From an uncultured Verrucomicrobiota bacterium (GTDB lineage: Bacteria; Verrucomicrobiota; Verrucomicrobiia; Chthoniobacterales; SZAS-18): a stretch of 11,165 nucleotides of DNA. Below the pieces are notes generated by a model that was not told the DNA's origin, did not search any database, and worked only from the letters and a program-made list of their open reading frames with translations. The position numbers and the translations under genes are program-made. The DNA is taken from NCBI GenBank assembly GCA_937871685.1, contig CALMOL010000179.1:1-11165 (forward strand), given 5' to 3'. Positions 1 to 6,361 of the stretch are shown here, piece by piece. Each line of letters opens with the position of its first letter. Position 1 is the first letter of the stretch.

Positions 1-80
1 ACGCCGCCTTGGGATTGAAACCGCGGTCATCCAGCGAAGGCGGCGTCGCGCTGACGCTTGCCACCGCACTCCAAGTCGGC
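1..80. repeat. Partial intergenic repeat with hairpin ('LECGGK'-type)
   Basis: This short stretch lies downstream of the minus-strand lipoprotein gene. Bases 1-10 (ACGCCGCCTT) and 37-46 form a perfect 10-bp inverted repeat, and 43-47 pairs with 53-57. It could act as a 3' hairpin for the minus-strand transcript, but no T-tract is visible. Read on the minus strand from about base 76, it begins TTGGAGTGCGGTGGCAAGCG and would translate as LECGGKR. From memory this resembles a dispersed repeat in Verrucomicrobiota genomes. Its head (TGGAGTGCGG) resembles the arms of the palindromic element at 6362-6524. The repeat may continue beyond base 1. Confidence 0.5.
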
Positions 81-860
81 TCAACGCGGCAGGTCGAGCG
101 CGCCGCCGACGCCAATGGTGCTGGAGCTGGCAAGCGCAACGCTGGGTCGGAAGCCCGCGGCGAAGCCACGGAATTCCTCGCGCGCCCGCTGCGCCTCGCG
201 GCTGGACGGGTCAAGCGCGCGCGCGGCCTCAGTCTCCAGCGGCACGGAGCGCGCGAGGAAGTAGCCCTTCCCTTGGTGCAGCACGAGCATCCCGCGGCAC
301 CACGCCGGCTGGCCGTCGAGCCCTACTGGCAGCACCGCCTCGAAGCTCCACGCGCGCATCCCGCGCCACGTCACCTCTGCCCCGGACACGAGCTTCCGCG
401 CGCGCAGGACGTGGCTCTGGCCAGCGATCTCCGCTTGGCGGTAGAGCGCCTCGCGCGGCGTGCGTGCGCCGGTCGGAATGGGAAACGCGCACGAGTCGAA
501 ACGCCCGCCGAAGCCCTGGCCGCCTCCCGCGGGGCGCGACGAGACCAGCGTGACGGCGTTCGCCGAGCCGACGCCGGGCTGGGCAAAGAACCCCGCCACC
601 GGCACCGAGATGCGGCCGAAGGCGGTGTCAAGCGGTGCGCCGGCCGGCAGGTCCGAGCGACCGGCGAAGAACCGCTCCACGTCACCCGCGGCGAGCTGGA
701 GCGCGAAGAGCGGAATGGCCGCGGCATAGACCGCGCTGGTGACGCCCAGCTCGACCACCGAGCAGGCGGGCATGAGCGGCACGAGCAGCGCGCCGGCGAG
801 GACAAGCGCACGGCGGCGGAGGGCGGCGAGGAAGCGAAGGGAAGGGCGAGGAATTTTCAT
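81..860 (-). CDS. Probable lipoprotein of unknown function
   Basis: This encodes 259 residues of no family I recognise. The chosen start, MKIPRPSLRF, puts a basic stretch (R15-R17) directly before a hydrophobic segment (about residues 18-32) that ends in MPAC with Cys33. This looks like a signal peptide with a degenerate lipobox, so attachment to a membrane facing the periplasm is likely but unproven. An in-frame ATG 57 bases upstream would bury this signal and is less likely. A second hydrophobic stretch follows at about 35-57 (VVELGV to LFALQLA). The mature part is Gly/Ala/Arg-rich, with two further Cys that could form a disulfide. It contains WRGMRAWSFEAVLP and GMLVLHQGKGYFLAR, which look like beta strands. 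It lies 75 bp downstream of the Uma2-type gene on the same strand. No clear Shine-Dalgarno sequence is visible. Confidence 0.72.
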   Translation of the reverse strand: MKIPRPSLRFLAALRRRALVLAGALLVPLMPACSVVELGVTSAVYAAAIPLFALQLAAGDVERFFAGRSDLPAGAPLDTAFGRISVPVAGFFAQPGVGSANAVTLVSSRPAGGGQGFGGRFDSCAFPIPTGARTPREALYRQAEIAGQSHVLRARKLVSGAEVTWRGMRAWSFEAVLPVGLDGQPAWCRGMLVLHQGKGYFLARSVPLETEAARALDPSSREAQRAREEFRGFAAGFRPSVALASSSTIGVGGALDLPR

Positions 861-935
861 GCGCCCGACCGAAGCGCCGCCGCGCCGGAAACGCGCATCG
901 ATTCCAGGCGCGGTCACATCGCCGCGGCCAATGGC

Positions 936-1412
936 TCATGAAAACACCGCGTCCAAGTCTGCCGTCACGCCGATGGCTGGGTCACGCACCACGCCCGCGT
1001 GGTGGCTTTGCCGCGAACCATCGGGCAGGAAGATCGCGACCTCATGCAACGGCGGGACGACCACCCACACGCTCTTGACGCCGTGGGTGAGATAGAACTT
1101 CACCTTATCCATAATTTCCTGCATCCCCTGGCTGGGCGAGACGATCTCCACCGCGAGCAGGGGTGGATCAGTCGGGCGCGTAACGTCCCGCCGCAAGTCC
1201 AGCGACTGGCGCGGCTGCACGATGAGGTCCGGTGTTTTTGGATCACCAGGAACAAGTTCGAGCGTGACCTCACCTGCGGGCTCAAACTCTGGATGCTTGG
1301 CAAACTGGATACCCAGACGCATCTGGATGAAGCCGTGGTTGAAGCTCGGCATGGGCTTTCCCCTTTCCTCTTCGTAAGTGAGCGGGCGCTCGGGAAGGAC
1401 GTCGGTGCTCAT
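936..1412 (-). CDS. Uma2 (DUF820) family nuclease-fold protein
   Basis: This encodes 158 residues. The Uma2/DUF820 family has a PD-(D/E)xK restriction-endonuclease-like fold. Expansions of it are common in cyanobacteria, planctomycetes and verrucomicrobia, and its cellular role is largely unknown. Visible features are an N-terminal LTYEE segment (11-15), the acidic core residue in TPDLIV (D62), the conserved AVEIVSPSQ segment (E89), and KVKFYLTHGVKSVWVVVP (about 103-120). The last matches the family's K..Y...GV..VWVV signature, with K103 or K105 as the likely active-site lysine. It is slightly shorter than the usual 180-200 residues because the loop after LTYEE is compressed. It starts 56 bp after asnS on the same strand, so it may be cotranscribed with it, though I see no functional link. 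It may be an accessory gene. The start at MSTDVL is well placed, but no strong ribosome binding site is visible. Confidence 0.85.
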   Translation of the reverse strand: MSTDVLPERPLTYEEERGKPMPSFNHGFIQMRLGIQFAKHPEFEPAGEVTLELVPGDPKTPDLIVQPRQSLDLRRDVTRPTDPPLLAVEIVSPSQGMQEIMDKVKFYLTHGVKSVWVVVPPLHEVAIFLPDGSRQSHHAGVVRDPAIGVTADLDAVFS

Positions 1413-1468
1413 GACGCCGGGACTTAACACGTGCCCGTTCCCGCCGACAAGACGCCTCCGCGGCTGAA

Positions 1469-2854
1469 TCAAAACTCCGCCGATCCCGGCGTGCGCGCGA
1501 AGGGGATCACGTCGCGAATGTTGGCCACGCCGCTCACGAACATCAGCATCCGCTCGAAGCCCAGGCCGAAGCCGGCGTGCGGCACGGTGCCGAAGCGGCG
1601 CAGGTCGGCATACCACCAGTAGTCCTTCTCGGAGAGCTTGTGCGCGGCGAGGTTTTCGCGCAGCACGTCGAGGCGCTCCTCGCGCTGCGAGCCGCCCACG
1701 ATCTCGCCGATGCCGGGCACCAGCACGTCCATCGCGGCCACGGTGCGGCCGTCGTCGTTGGCGCGCATGTAGAAGGGCTTGATGGCCTTCGGGTAGTTGA
1801 AGACGGTGACCGGCCGCTTGAAATGCTCCTCGGTCAGCCAGCGCTCGTGCTCGGCCTGGAGATTCTGGCCGCGCTCCACGGGGTATTCCCACTTCCGGCC
1901 GCTCTTTTGGAGGAGATCGACGGCGTCGTCGTAGGGCAGGCGTTCGAAGGGGCGTTCCAGCACGAAGTCGAGACGAGTGAGGAGTTCCTTGTCCACGAAC
2001 TTGGCGAAGAACGCGAGGTCCTCCGCGCAGTTCGCGCGCACGTCGGTGATGAGCGCCTTCACGAACTCCTCGGCGAGATCCATATCTCCCTGGAGGTCGC
2101 AGAACGCCATCTCCGGCTCGATCATCCAGAACTCGGCCGCGTGGCGTGAAGTGTTGGAGTTCTCCGCGCGGAACGTGGGGCCGAAGGTATAGACGTTCGA
2201 CAGCGCGCACGCGAAAGTTTCGGCCTCCAACTGCCCGCTCACGGTGAGGAAGGCCGGCTTTCCGAAGAAGTCGCGCGCGTCGTCCACGCCGCCCTCTTTC
2301 GTGCGCGGCGGCGCGGCGAGGTCCAGCGTGGTCACGCGGAACATCTCGCCCGCGCCCTCGCAGTCTGACGCGGTGACGACCGGCGTGTGGATGTAGAAGA
2401 AGCCCTTTTCCTGGAAGAACCGGTGGATCGCGTAGGCCAGGCGCGAGCGCACGCGGAACACGGCGCCGAAGAGGTTCGAGCGCGGCCGCAGGTGGGCGAT
2501 CTCGCGCAGGAATTCCAGCGTGTGGCCCTTCTTTTGCAGCGGGTATTCGCCGGGGCACTCGCCGACGATTTCCAAGGTCTCGGCCGCGACCTCCCACTTC
2601 TGCCCCGCGCCCTTGGATTCCACGAGTCGCCCGCGCACGGCCACGGCCGCGCCGGTGGCCGCGCGGTGGATGTGCGCGTAGTCTGGCAGCGCCGCGTCCA
2701 CGATCACCTGGAGGCCGCGCAGGCAGGAACCGTCGTTGACTTCGAGGAAGGAAAACTCCTTGGCGTCGCGCCGCGTGCGCACCCAGCCCTGGATGAGGAT
2801 CGAGTCGCGGGGCGAATCAGCGGCGAGGGCGTCTTTGACGAGCGTGCGGGTCAT
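1469..2854 (-). CDS. asnS: Asparaginyl-tRNA synthetase
   Basis: This encodes 461 residues, close to the usual AsnRS length of about 465. The enzyme is cytoplasmic and charges tRNA-Asn with asparagine using ATP. The N-terminal OB-fold anticodon-binding domain spans about residues 15-100 (IQGWVRTRRD, FSFLEVNDGS). The class II catalytic domain follows: GFFYIHTPVV (151-160), motif 2 around FRAENSNTSRHAAEFWMIE (228-246), and C-terminal motif 3, GFGLGFERMLMF (428-439), ending in RDVIPFARTPGSAEF. The GEMFRV segment and the ENSNTSRH motif 2 favour AsnRS over AspRS. The start MTRTLVKDAL follows homologues. The frame stays open upstream into the intergenic repeat, but that part has no AsnRS character. 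The presence of AsnRS suggests direct Asn-tRNA formation rather than sole reliance on amidotransferase. It is transcribed divergently from the gene at 3173, and the Uma2-type gene follows it after 56 bp. Confidence 0.97.
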   Translation of the reverse strand: MTRTLVKDALAADSPRDSILIQGWVRTRRDAKEFSFLEVNDGSCLRGLQVIVDAALPDYAHIHRAATGAAVAVRGRLVESKGAGQKWEVAAETLEIVGECPGEYPLQKKGHTLEFLREIAHLRPRSNLFGAVFRVRSRLAYAIHRFFQEKGFFYIHTPVVTASDCEGAGEMFRVTTLDLAAPPRTKEGGVDDARDFFGKPAFLTVSGQLEAETFACALSNVYTFGPTFRAENSNTSRHAAEFWMIEPEMAFCDLQGDMDLAEEFVKALITDVRANCAEDLAFFAKFVDKELLTRLDFVLERPFERLPYDDAVDLLQKSGRKWEYPVERGQNLQAEHERWLTEEHFKRPVTVFNYPKAIKPFYMRANDDGRTVAAMDVLVPGIGEIVGGSQREERLDVLRENLAAHKLSEKDYWWYADLRRFGTVPHAGFGLGFERMLMFVSGVANIRDVIPFARTPGSAEF

Positions 2855-2907
2855 GGCGGGCTGGGACGATGGCCGGCTCCGGCCCGGCCCGCAAACCTGC
2901 CGAGGCC

Positions 2908-3116
2908 GAGGATCGGACCACAGATTTCGCAGATTACGCAGATTTGGGAAAGACCGGTCGCGGGAGAACGCCGCGAGGCGACGGCGGGTTCCTGGGAAAG
3001 TTTCGCTGCCTTCGCAGAGCCATCGGGGCGGATCGCCACGTTCTGCCCCCTCAAAAACCTCCCGCTCTTGGTCTCCCCAAATCTGTGCAATCTGCGAAAT
3101 CTGTGGTCCATTCCTC
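2908..3116. repeat. Inverted-repeat element with CAGATT-rich arms
   Basis: The arms are 2915-2948 and 3076-3109. They are 34 bp long and differ at two positions. The pairing extends outward to 2908-2912 and 3112-3116, giving 41-bp arms with four mismatches. Each arm carries three tandem 9-bp units of the type AGATTTCGC or AGATTACGC. The loop is about 127 nt, GC-rich and not itself repeated. The arms are far more AT-rich than the surroundings. I see no transposase gene or clear target-site duplication. From memory this type of repeat is dispersed in Verrucomicrobiota intergenic regions, and its function is unknown. It lies between divergent genes, so it could affect their promoters. Confidence 0.85.
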
Positions 3117-3151
3117 GGGCCGGGTGTCGGGGGTTTCCTTTTCGCGGCGGC

Positions 3152-3160
3152 GGGAGAAGG
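3152..3160 (+). promoter_or_regulatory. Candidate ribosome binding site for the gene at 3173
   Basis: The purine-rich GGGAGAAGG lies 12 bases before the ATG at 3173. It resembles a Shine-Dalgarno sequence and supports this start, which also places a signal peptide at the protein's N-terminus. The spacing is somewhat long. Confidence 0.4.
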
Positions 3161-3172
3161 TCCGCGTCGCCC

Positions 3173-4069
3173 ATGCGCCCCTGCCGTTTCCTCGCGCCCC
3201 TGATCTTTCTCGCGGGAATTCTGGGCCTTGCCGCTGGGGCCGCGGCGCAGGTGCAGGTGGAACTCAAGCTCTCGCGGCGGCTCTACATCCTCTACGAGCC
3301 GATCTTCGCCACCGTCACCGTCACGAACTACTCCGGCCAGGACCTCCGCCTCGAGGAGGACGGCGGCCGGCAGTGGTTCGGCTTCGAGATCAACACTTCG
3401 GACGGCCGCCTCCTCGTGCCCTTCGAGGCCGACTACAAGATCTCCCCGCTCACCCTGCGCGCCGGCGATCGCGTCACGCGCAAGCTCGACCTCACTCCGC
3501 TCTTCCCCATCCGCGACTTCGGCCAGCACCGTCTGCGCGCCACGATCTTCGCGCGCGACTTCGGCCGCTTCTTTTCCTCCGCCTACCAAGCCTTCGACCT
3601 CACCGAGGGCCGCACCGTGATGCGCCAGACCGTCGGCAAGCCCGGCTCCGGCGAGCTGCGCGAATACCAGCTCCTCACCCACTCGCTGCCCGACCGGCTC
3701 CTGCTCTACGTGCGCGTGCGCGAGCCCCAGGGCACGCTCGTTTATGGCACGCGGCCCATCGGCCGCCTGCTGCCCGCCGCCGTGGAGCCGCAGACCATGC
3801 TCGACCGGGGCAACAATCTTCACATCCTGCACATGGCCGCGCCGCGGGCGTATTTTTACACGCAGGTCACGCCCGACGGCGAGCGCGTGGCGCAGGAAAT
3901 CTTCGTCGAGCGCACCGGCTCCCGCCCCACCCTCGCGCGCCTGGGCGATGGCCGCGTGGAGGTGCGCGGCGGCCGTCTTCAAACACCCGCTGAGGCCGAT
4001 CCCGCCTTGGTCCAGGACGGCATCCCCGCGCTGTCCGAGCGACCGCCCGGCGTGCCGAAGGCCCGATGA
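3173..4069 (+). CDS. Exported protein of unknown function
   Basis: This encodes 298 residues. A clear Sec signal peptide covers about residues 1-25 (MRPCRFLAPL, then a hydrophobic run ending AGAAA before QVQVEL), so the product is periplasmic or secreted. The segment at about 26-150 is rich in alternating hydrophobic residues (YILYEPIFATVTVTNYSGQDL, FGQHRLRATIF) and looks like an immunoglobulin-like beta-sandwich of the kind seen in extracellular domains. The rest is mixed, with YVRVREPQGTLVYGTRPIG and HILHMAAPRAYFYTQV. I see no catalytic motif, transmembrane anchor or Cys pair. The C-terminal tail is Pro-rich and probably disordered. The stop lies only 6 bp before the heptad inverted repeat at 4076 and 21 bp before the fusion gene's ATG, so the two are probably cotranscribed. 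I recall uncharacterised verrucomicrobial proteins of similar look but cannot name the family. Confidence 0.85.
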   Translation: MRPCRFLAPLIFLAGILGLAAGAAAQVQVELKLSRRLYILYEPIFATVTVTNYSGQDLRLEEDGGRQWFGFEINTSDGRLLVPFEADYKISPLTLRAGDRVTRKLDLTPLFPIRDFGQHRLRATIFARDFGRFFSSAYQAFDLTEGRTVMRQTVGKPGSGELREYQLLTHSLPDRLLLYVRVREPQGTLVYGTRPIGRLLPAAVEPQTMLDRGNNLHILHMAAPRAYFYTQVTPDGERVAQEIFVERTGSRPTLARLGDGRVEVRGGRLQTPAEADPALVQDGIPALSERPPGVPKAR

Positions 4070-4075
4070 GCGAGA

Positions 4076-4284
4076 CCGAGAGGATGGAGGATGGAAGATG
4101 GCAGCGGGCGTCAGACCGGACCGCAGGCATTACTCGACCGCGGTCGCGTGGATGATCTTCGGCACCGGGCGCGACGTTTCCTCGCCTCCGATGGGATTTC
4201 GCAAGCTCGGCGGTTCCCTGCCATTGACCCCCGCGCACCCTGGCTGTCTCGCTACGCTCGGCTCTCCATCCTCCATCTTCTCGG
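4076..4284. repeat. GGATGGA-heptad inverted-repeat element, copy 1
   Basis: The outer arms are 4076-4095 and 4265-4284, 20 bp with one mismatch. They contain 7-bp tandem units of the type GGATGGA: three in the left arm, counting the flanking AGATGGC, and two in the right arm. The loop is 169 nt. The element begins 6 bp after the upstream stop codon. It contains the ATG at 4091 and the whole N-terminal extension of the following gene. Its right arm encodes SILHLLG, the beginning of the acyltransferase hydrophobic segment. The same unit recurs at 5207-5345 and, degenerate, at 5826-5860. Confidence 0.85.
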
Positions 4285-6361
4285 CCCCTTGCTCCCCTAC
4301 CTCCTCGTCCGCCTGCTCGTCGGCCTCGTGCGCTTGCTCCCGCTGCGCGCGGCGTGGGCGCTCGGCGCGATGCTGGGGCGCGTGGGCTGGTGGGTTCTCC
4401 CCGGCTACCGCCGGCTCGCGCGGCATAATCTGCGCATCGCCTTCCCCGAGAAGCCGGCCGCCGAGCGCAACCTCATCGCGCGCGACTCGTTCTCCCGCTT
4501 CGGGGCGAATCTCCTGTGCGGCGTCCGCACGGCCTTCATGCGGGTGGACGAGTTCCGTGCCCGAATCGAGCCCGCGAGCTTGGAGGCGTGGGCGCGCGCC
4601 ATGCGCGAGCCAAACGCGCGGGGCCGCGGCGCGCTCGCGCTGCTCTCGCACCTGGGTTGCTGGGAAATGTGGGCGCGCATCTCGGCCCTCGTCCCCGGTT
4701 TGCGCTCCGGCACGATCTACCAGCCGCTGCGCGATGCGCGCCTTGAGGCGTGGGTCCGCCGCCTGCGCGCCGCGCATGGACTCGAACTTTTCGACCGCAA
4801 GACCGGCTTCCACGCGCCGGCCGCCTTCGTGCGCGCCGGCAACGCCCTCGGCGTGCTTGCCGACCAGCATGCGGGCGACGGCGGCGTGTGGACGCCGTTC
4901 TTCGGGCGCCTCGCCTCCACCTCGCCGCTGGCCGCGCTCATCGCGCGGCGCGCCGGCGTGCCGCTCGTGCCCACCGCGATGGTGACGGCCGGCCCTGCCC
5001 GCTGGCGCGTGCTCACCGGCGCGCCGCTCACGCCACGCCCGGGCGAGTCCGCCGCGGCGCTGACGATCCGCGTGAACGCCGCGCTGGAGGAGCAGATCGC
5101 CGCCTCGCCCGCCGACTGGTTCTGGGTCCACAATCGCTGGAAGACGCCCAAGCCCCGCTTCCTCCTCGCCGCCACCAAGCGCGGAGTGGAAGGACCGAGA
5201 AAGGCGGAGAGGATGGAGGATGGAGGATGGCAGGAGGCGGGTGCCCAGGTCGCTCGTCCTGCCACCACCGCAATCCCCGAAACGGCGGCCTCGGCCTCGT
5301 CGCCGGGTTCGCTGCCATCCTCCATCTTCCATCCTCCATCCTCTCGGCGCTTCCGCCTTCTCGTGCGCTCGCCCAACTGGCTCGGCGACGCGGTGATGGC
5401 CGCGCCGGCCGTGCGCGCCATGGCCGCCGGCCGGCCCGACGCGGAGGTCACGATTCTCGCGCCCGAGAAGCTCGCCGACTTTTGGCGCGCGGTCCCCGCG
5501 GCGGCAGGAGTGATCGTCATCCCCGGCGCGCGCCGCGGCGCCCTCGCGGTGGCGTCGCTCGTGCGAAAGGCCGGCCCGTTCGACGCGGCCGTGCTCCTGC
5601 CCAATTCCCTGCGCTCCGCCGCCGAGGCGTGGCTGGCGGGCGTGCCCCGGCGCGTCGGCTTCCCCGGCCACTCGCGCTCCTGGCTGCTCAACCAAGTCGT
5701 CTCCGAGCCAGCCGTCCCGCCCGGGCCTGCGCGCCCCCACCACGCCGCGCGCTATCTCCACCTCGCCACGAGCGTCGGCGCGCCGCCGGCTTCCCTCCGG
5801 CCGGAGGGACCCCCCCTGCCCGCTTCCATCTTCCGGCCCCCATCTTCTACTTCCTCTTCCCTCCGCCTGGCCCGCTGCCCGGGCGCGGCATACGGCCCGA
5901 CGAAGCGCTGGCCGGCCGAGCGCTTCGCGGAAGCGGCCAAGCTCTTCGCCGCGCAGGCGTCGCGACCCGTGCGCTGGGTGCTGGTCGGCACCGCGGCCGA
6001 CGCCCCGGCCGGCGCGGTCATCGAGGCCGCGCTGGGCGCGGAGGCGTGCGAGAACCTCCTCGGCCAGACCACGCTTGCGCAGCTCATCGAGACGCTGCGC
6101 GGCTGCGACGCCCTGCTCACCAATGACACCGGCACGATGCATCTCGCCGCGTTCCTCGGCGTGCCGCTGGCGGCGGTGTTCGGCTCCACCGACCCGCAGG
6201 CCACGGGGCCGCTGGCCGCGCCGGGGCGCGCGCGCGTGTTGCGCCGGCAGGTGGAATGCTCGCCGTGCTTTCTCAAGGAGTGCCCGCTCGACCTGCGCTG
6301 CCTCCACGCCATCGCGCCCGCGGACGCCGCCGCGGCGCTGCAGCGTCTCCTCGACCGCTGA
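4091..6361 (+). CDS. LpxL-type acyltransferase / WaaF-type heptosyltransferase fusion
   Basis: This encodes 756 residues with two complete enzymes in one frame. Residues about 58-360 are a lipid A biosynthesis (LpxL/HtrB-like) acyltransferase. It has a membrane-associated segment (about 62-105), the HLGCWE catalytic H-x4-E motif (H187, E192), GVLADQHAGDGG with TPFFGR (254-273), and WFWVHNRWKTPK (343-354). Residues about 421-756 are a GT9 ADP-heptose transferase. They contain RSPNWLGDAVMAAP (probable catalytic D433), PGAAYGPTKRWP, TNDTGTMH (677-684) and ECSPCFLKECP (from 722), which points to heptosyltransferase II (WaaF). Both would act at the cytoplasmic face of the inner membrane in LPS assembly. 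The linker (about 370-420) and an insertion between the two GT9 lobes (about 565-592) are encoded by heptad repeats. The start is uncertain: residues 1-57 derive from the repeat, and GTG at 4148 is an alternative. ATG at 5213 (M375) could restart translation of the transferase alone. WaaF and LpxL are normally separate proteins. Confidence 0.87.
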   Translation: MEDGSGRQTGPQALLDRGRVDDLRHRARRFLASDGISQARRFPAIDPRAPWLSRYARLSILHLLGPLLPYLLVRLLVGLVRLLPLRAAWALGAMLGRVGWWVLPGYRRLARHNLRIAFPEKPAAERNLIARDSFSRFGANLLCGVRTAFMRVDEFRARIEPASLEAWARAMREPNARGRGALALLSHLGCWEMWARISALVPGLRSGTIYQPLRDARLEAWVRRLRAAHGLELFDRKTGFHAPAAFVRAGNALGVLADQHAGDGGVWTPFFGRLASTSPLAALIARRAGVPLVPTAMVTAGPARWRVLTGAPLTPRPGESAAALTIRVNAALEEQIAASPADWFWVHNRWKTPKPRFLLAATKRGVEGPRKAERMEDGGWQEAGAQVARPATTAIPETAASASSPGSLPSSIFHPPSSRRFRLLVRSPNWLGDAVMAAPAVRAMAAGRPDAEVTILAPEKLADFWRAVPAAAGVIVIPGARRGALAVASLVRKAGPFDAAVLLPNSLRSAAEAWLAGVPRRVGFPGHSRSWLLNQVVSEPAVPPGPARPHHAARYLHLATSVGAPPASLRPEGPPLPASIFRPPSSTSSSLRLARCPGAAYGPTKRWPAERFAEAAKLFAAQASRPVRWVLVGTAADAPAGAVIEAALGAEACENLLGQTTLAQLIETLRGCDALLTNDTGTMHLAAFLGVPLAAVFGSTDPQATGPLAAPGRARVLRRQVECSPCFLKECPLDLRCLHAIAPADAAAALQRLLDR
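5207..5345. repeat. GGATGGA-heptad inverted-repeat element, copy 2 (in frame in a gene)
   Basis: The left arm 5207-5233 is GAGA followed by three heptads (GGATGGA, GGATGGA, GGATGGC). The right arm 5312-5345 is its reverse complement with one extra heptad (four units, one of them AGATGGA). The loop is 78 nt. The element lies wholly inside the fusion gene. It encodes the Pro/Ala/Ser-rich linker from ERMEDGGW to LPSSIFHPPSS between the acyltransferase and the glycosyltransferase, and the frame stays open throughout. It shares the ACCGAGA flank and the heptad unit with copy 1 at 4076-4284. Confidence 0.9.
5792..5860. repeat. Perfect 18-bp palindrome and degenerate heptads inside the GT9 domain
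   Basis: Bases 5792-5809 form a perfect palindrome centred on CCGGCCGG. From 5826, sequences related to the heptad arms follow on a 7-bp pitch (CCATCTT at 5826 and again at 5840, then CT-rich heptads to 5860). This looks like a decayed single arm of the same repeat family. The stretch encodes PEGPPLPASIFRPPSSTSSS, which interrupts the region between the N- and C-terminal lobes of the heptosyltransferase domain. It lies just before LARCPGAAYGPTKRWP. No matching left arm with heptads is visible. Confidence 0.6.

Larger units (their letters stand above)
2855..3172. other. Divergent intergenic region
   Basis: These 318 bases lie between the starts of asnS (minus) and the exported-protein gene (plus). 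About two thirds is taken up by the inverted-repeat element at 2908-3116. The remaining flanks, 2855-2907 and 3117-3172, are very GC-rich, and I cannot pick a convincing -35/-10 pair for either gene. Long frames run through the region on both strands, but they translate the repeat (peptides such as QICAICEICG) and are not genes. The promoters of both flanking genes must lie here or inside the repeat. Confidence 0.75.

Noticed and set aside
1413..1468. Promoter or operator around CACGTG between asnS and the Uma2-type gene
   Set aside because: One 6-bp palindrome in 56 bases of GC-rich DNA is expected by chance, and no -35/-10 pair accompanies it.
2915..3109. CRISPR-like repeats
   Set aside because: The repeats are short tandem 9-mers in two inverted arms, not regularly spaced direct repeats with unique spacers, and no cas genes are present.
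2855..3982. Upstream extension of the asnS frame by 376 codons
   Set aside because: It runs antisense through the exported-protein gene and the inverted repeat and lacks any synthetase feature. The start at 2854 matches family length.
4130..6307. 725-codon minus-strand frame opposite the acyltransferase/heptosyltransferase gene
   Set aside because: It has Arg/Gly/Glu-rich composition with no domain. It is open only because of high GC.
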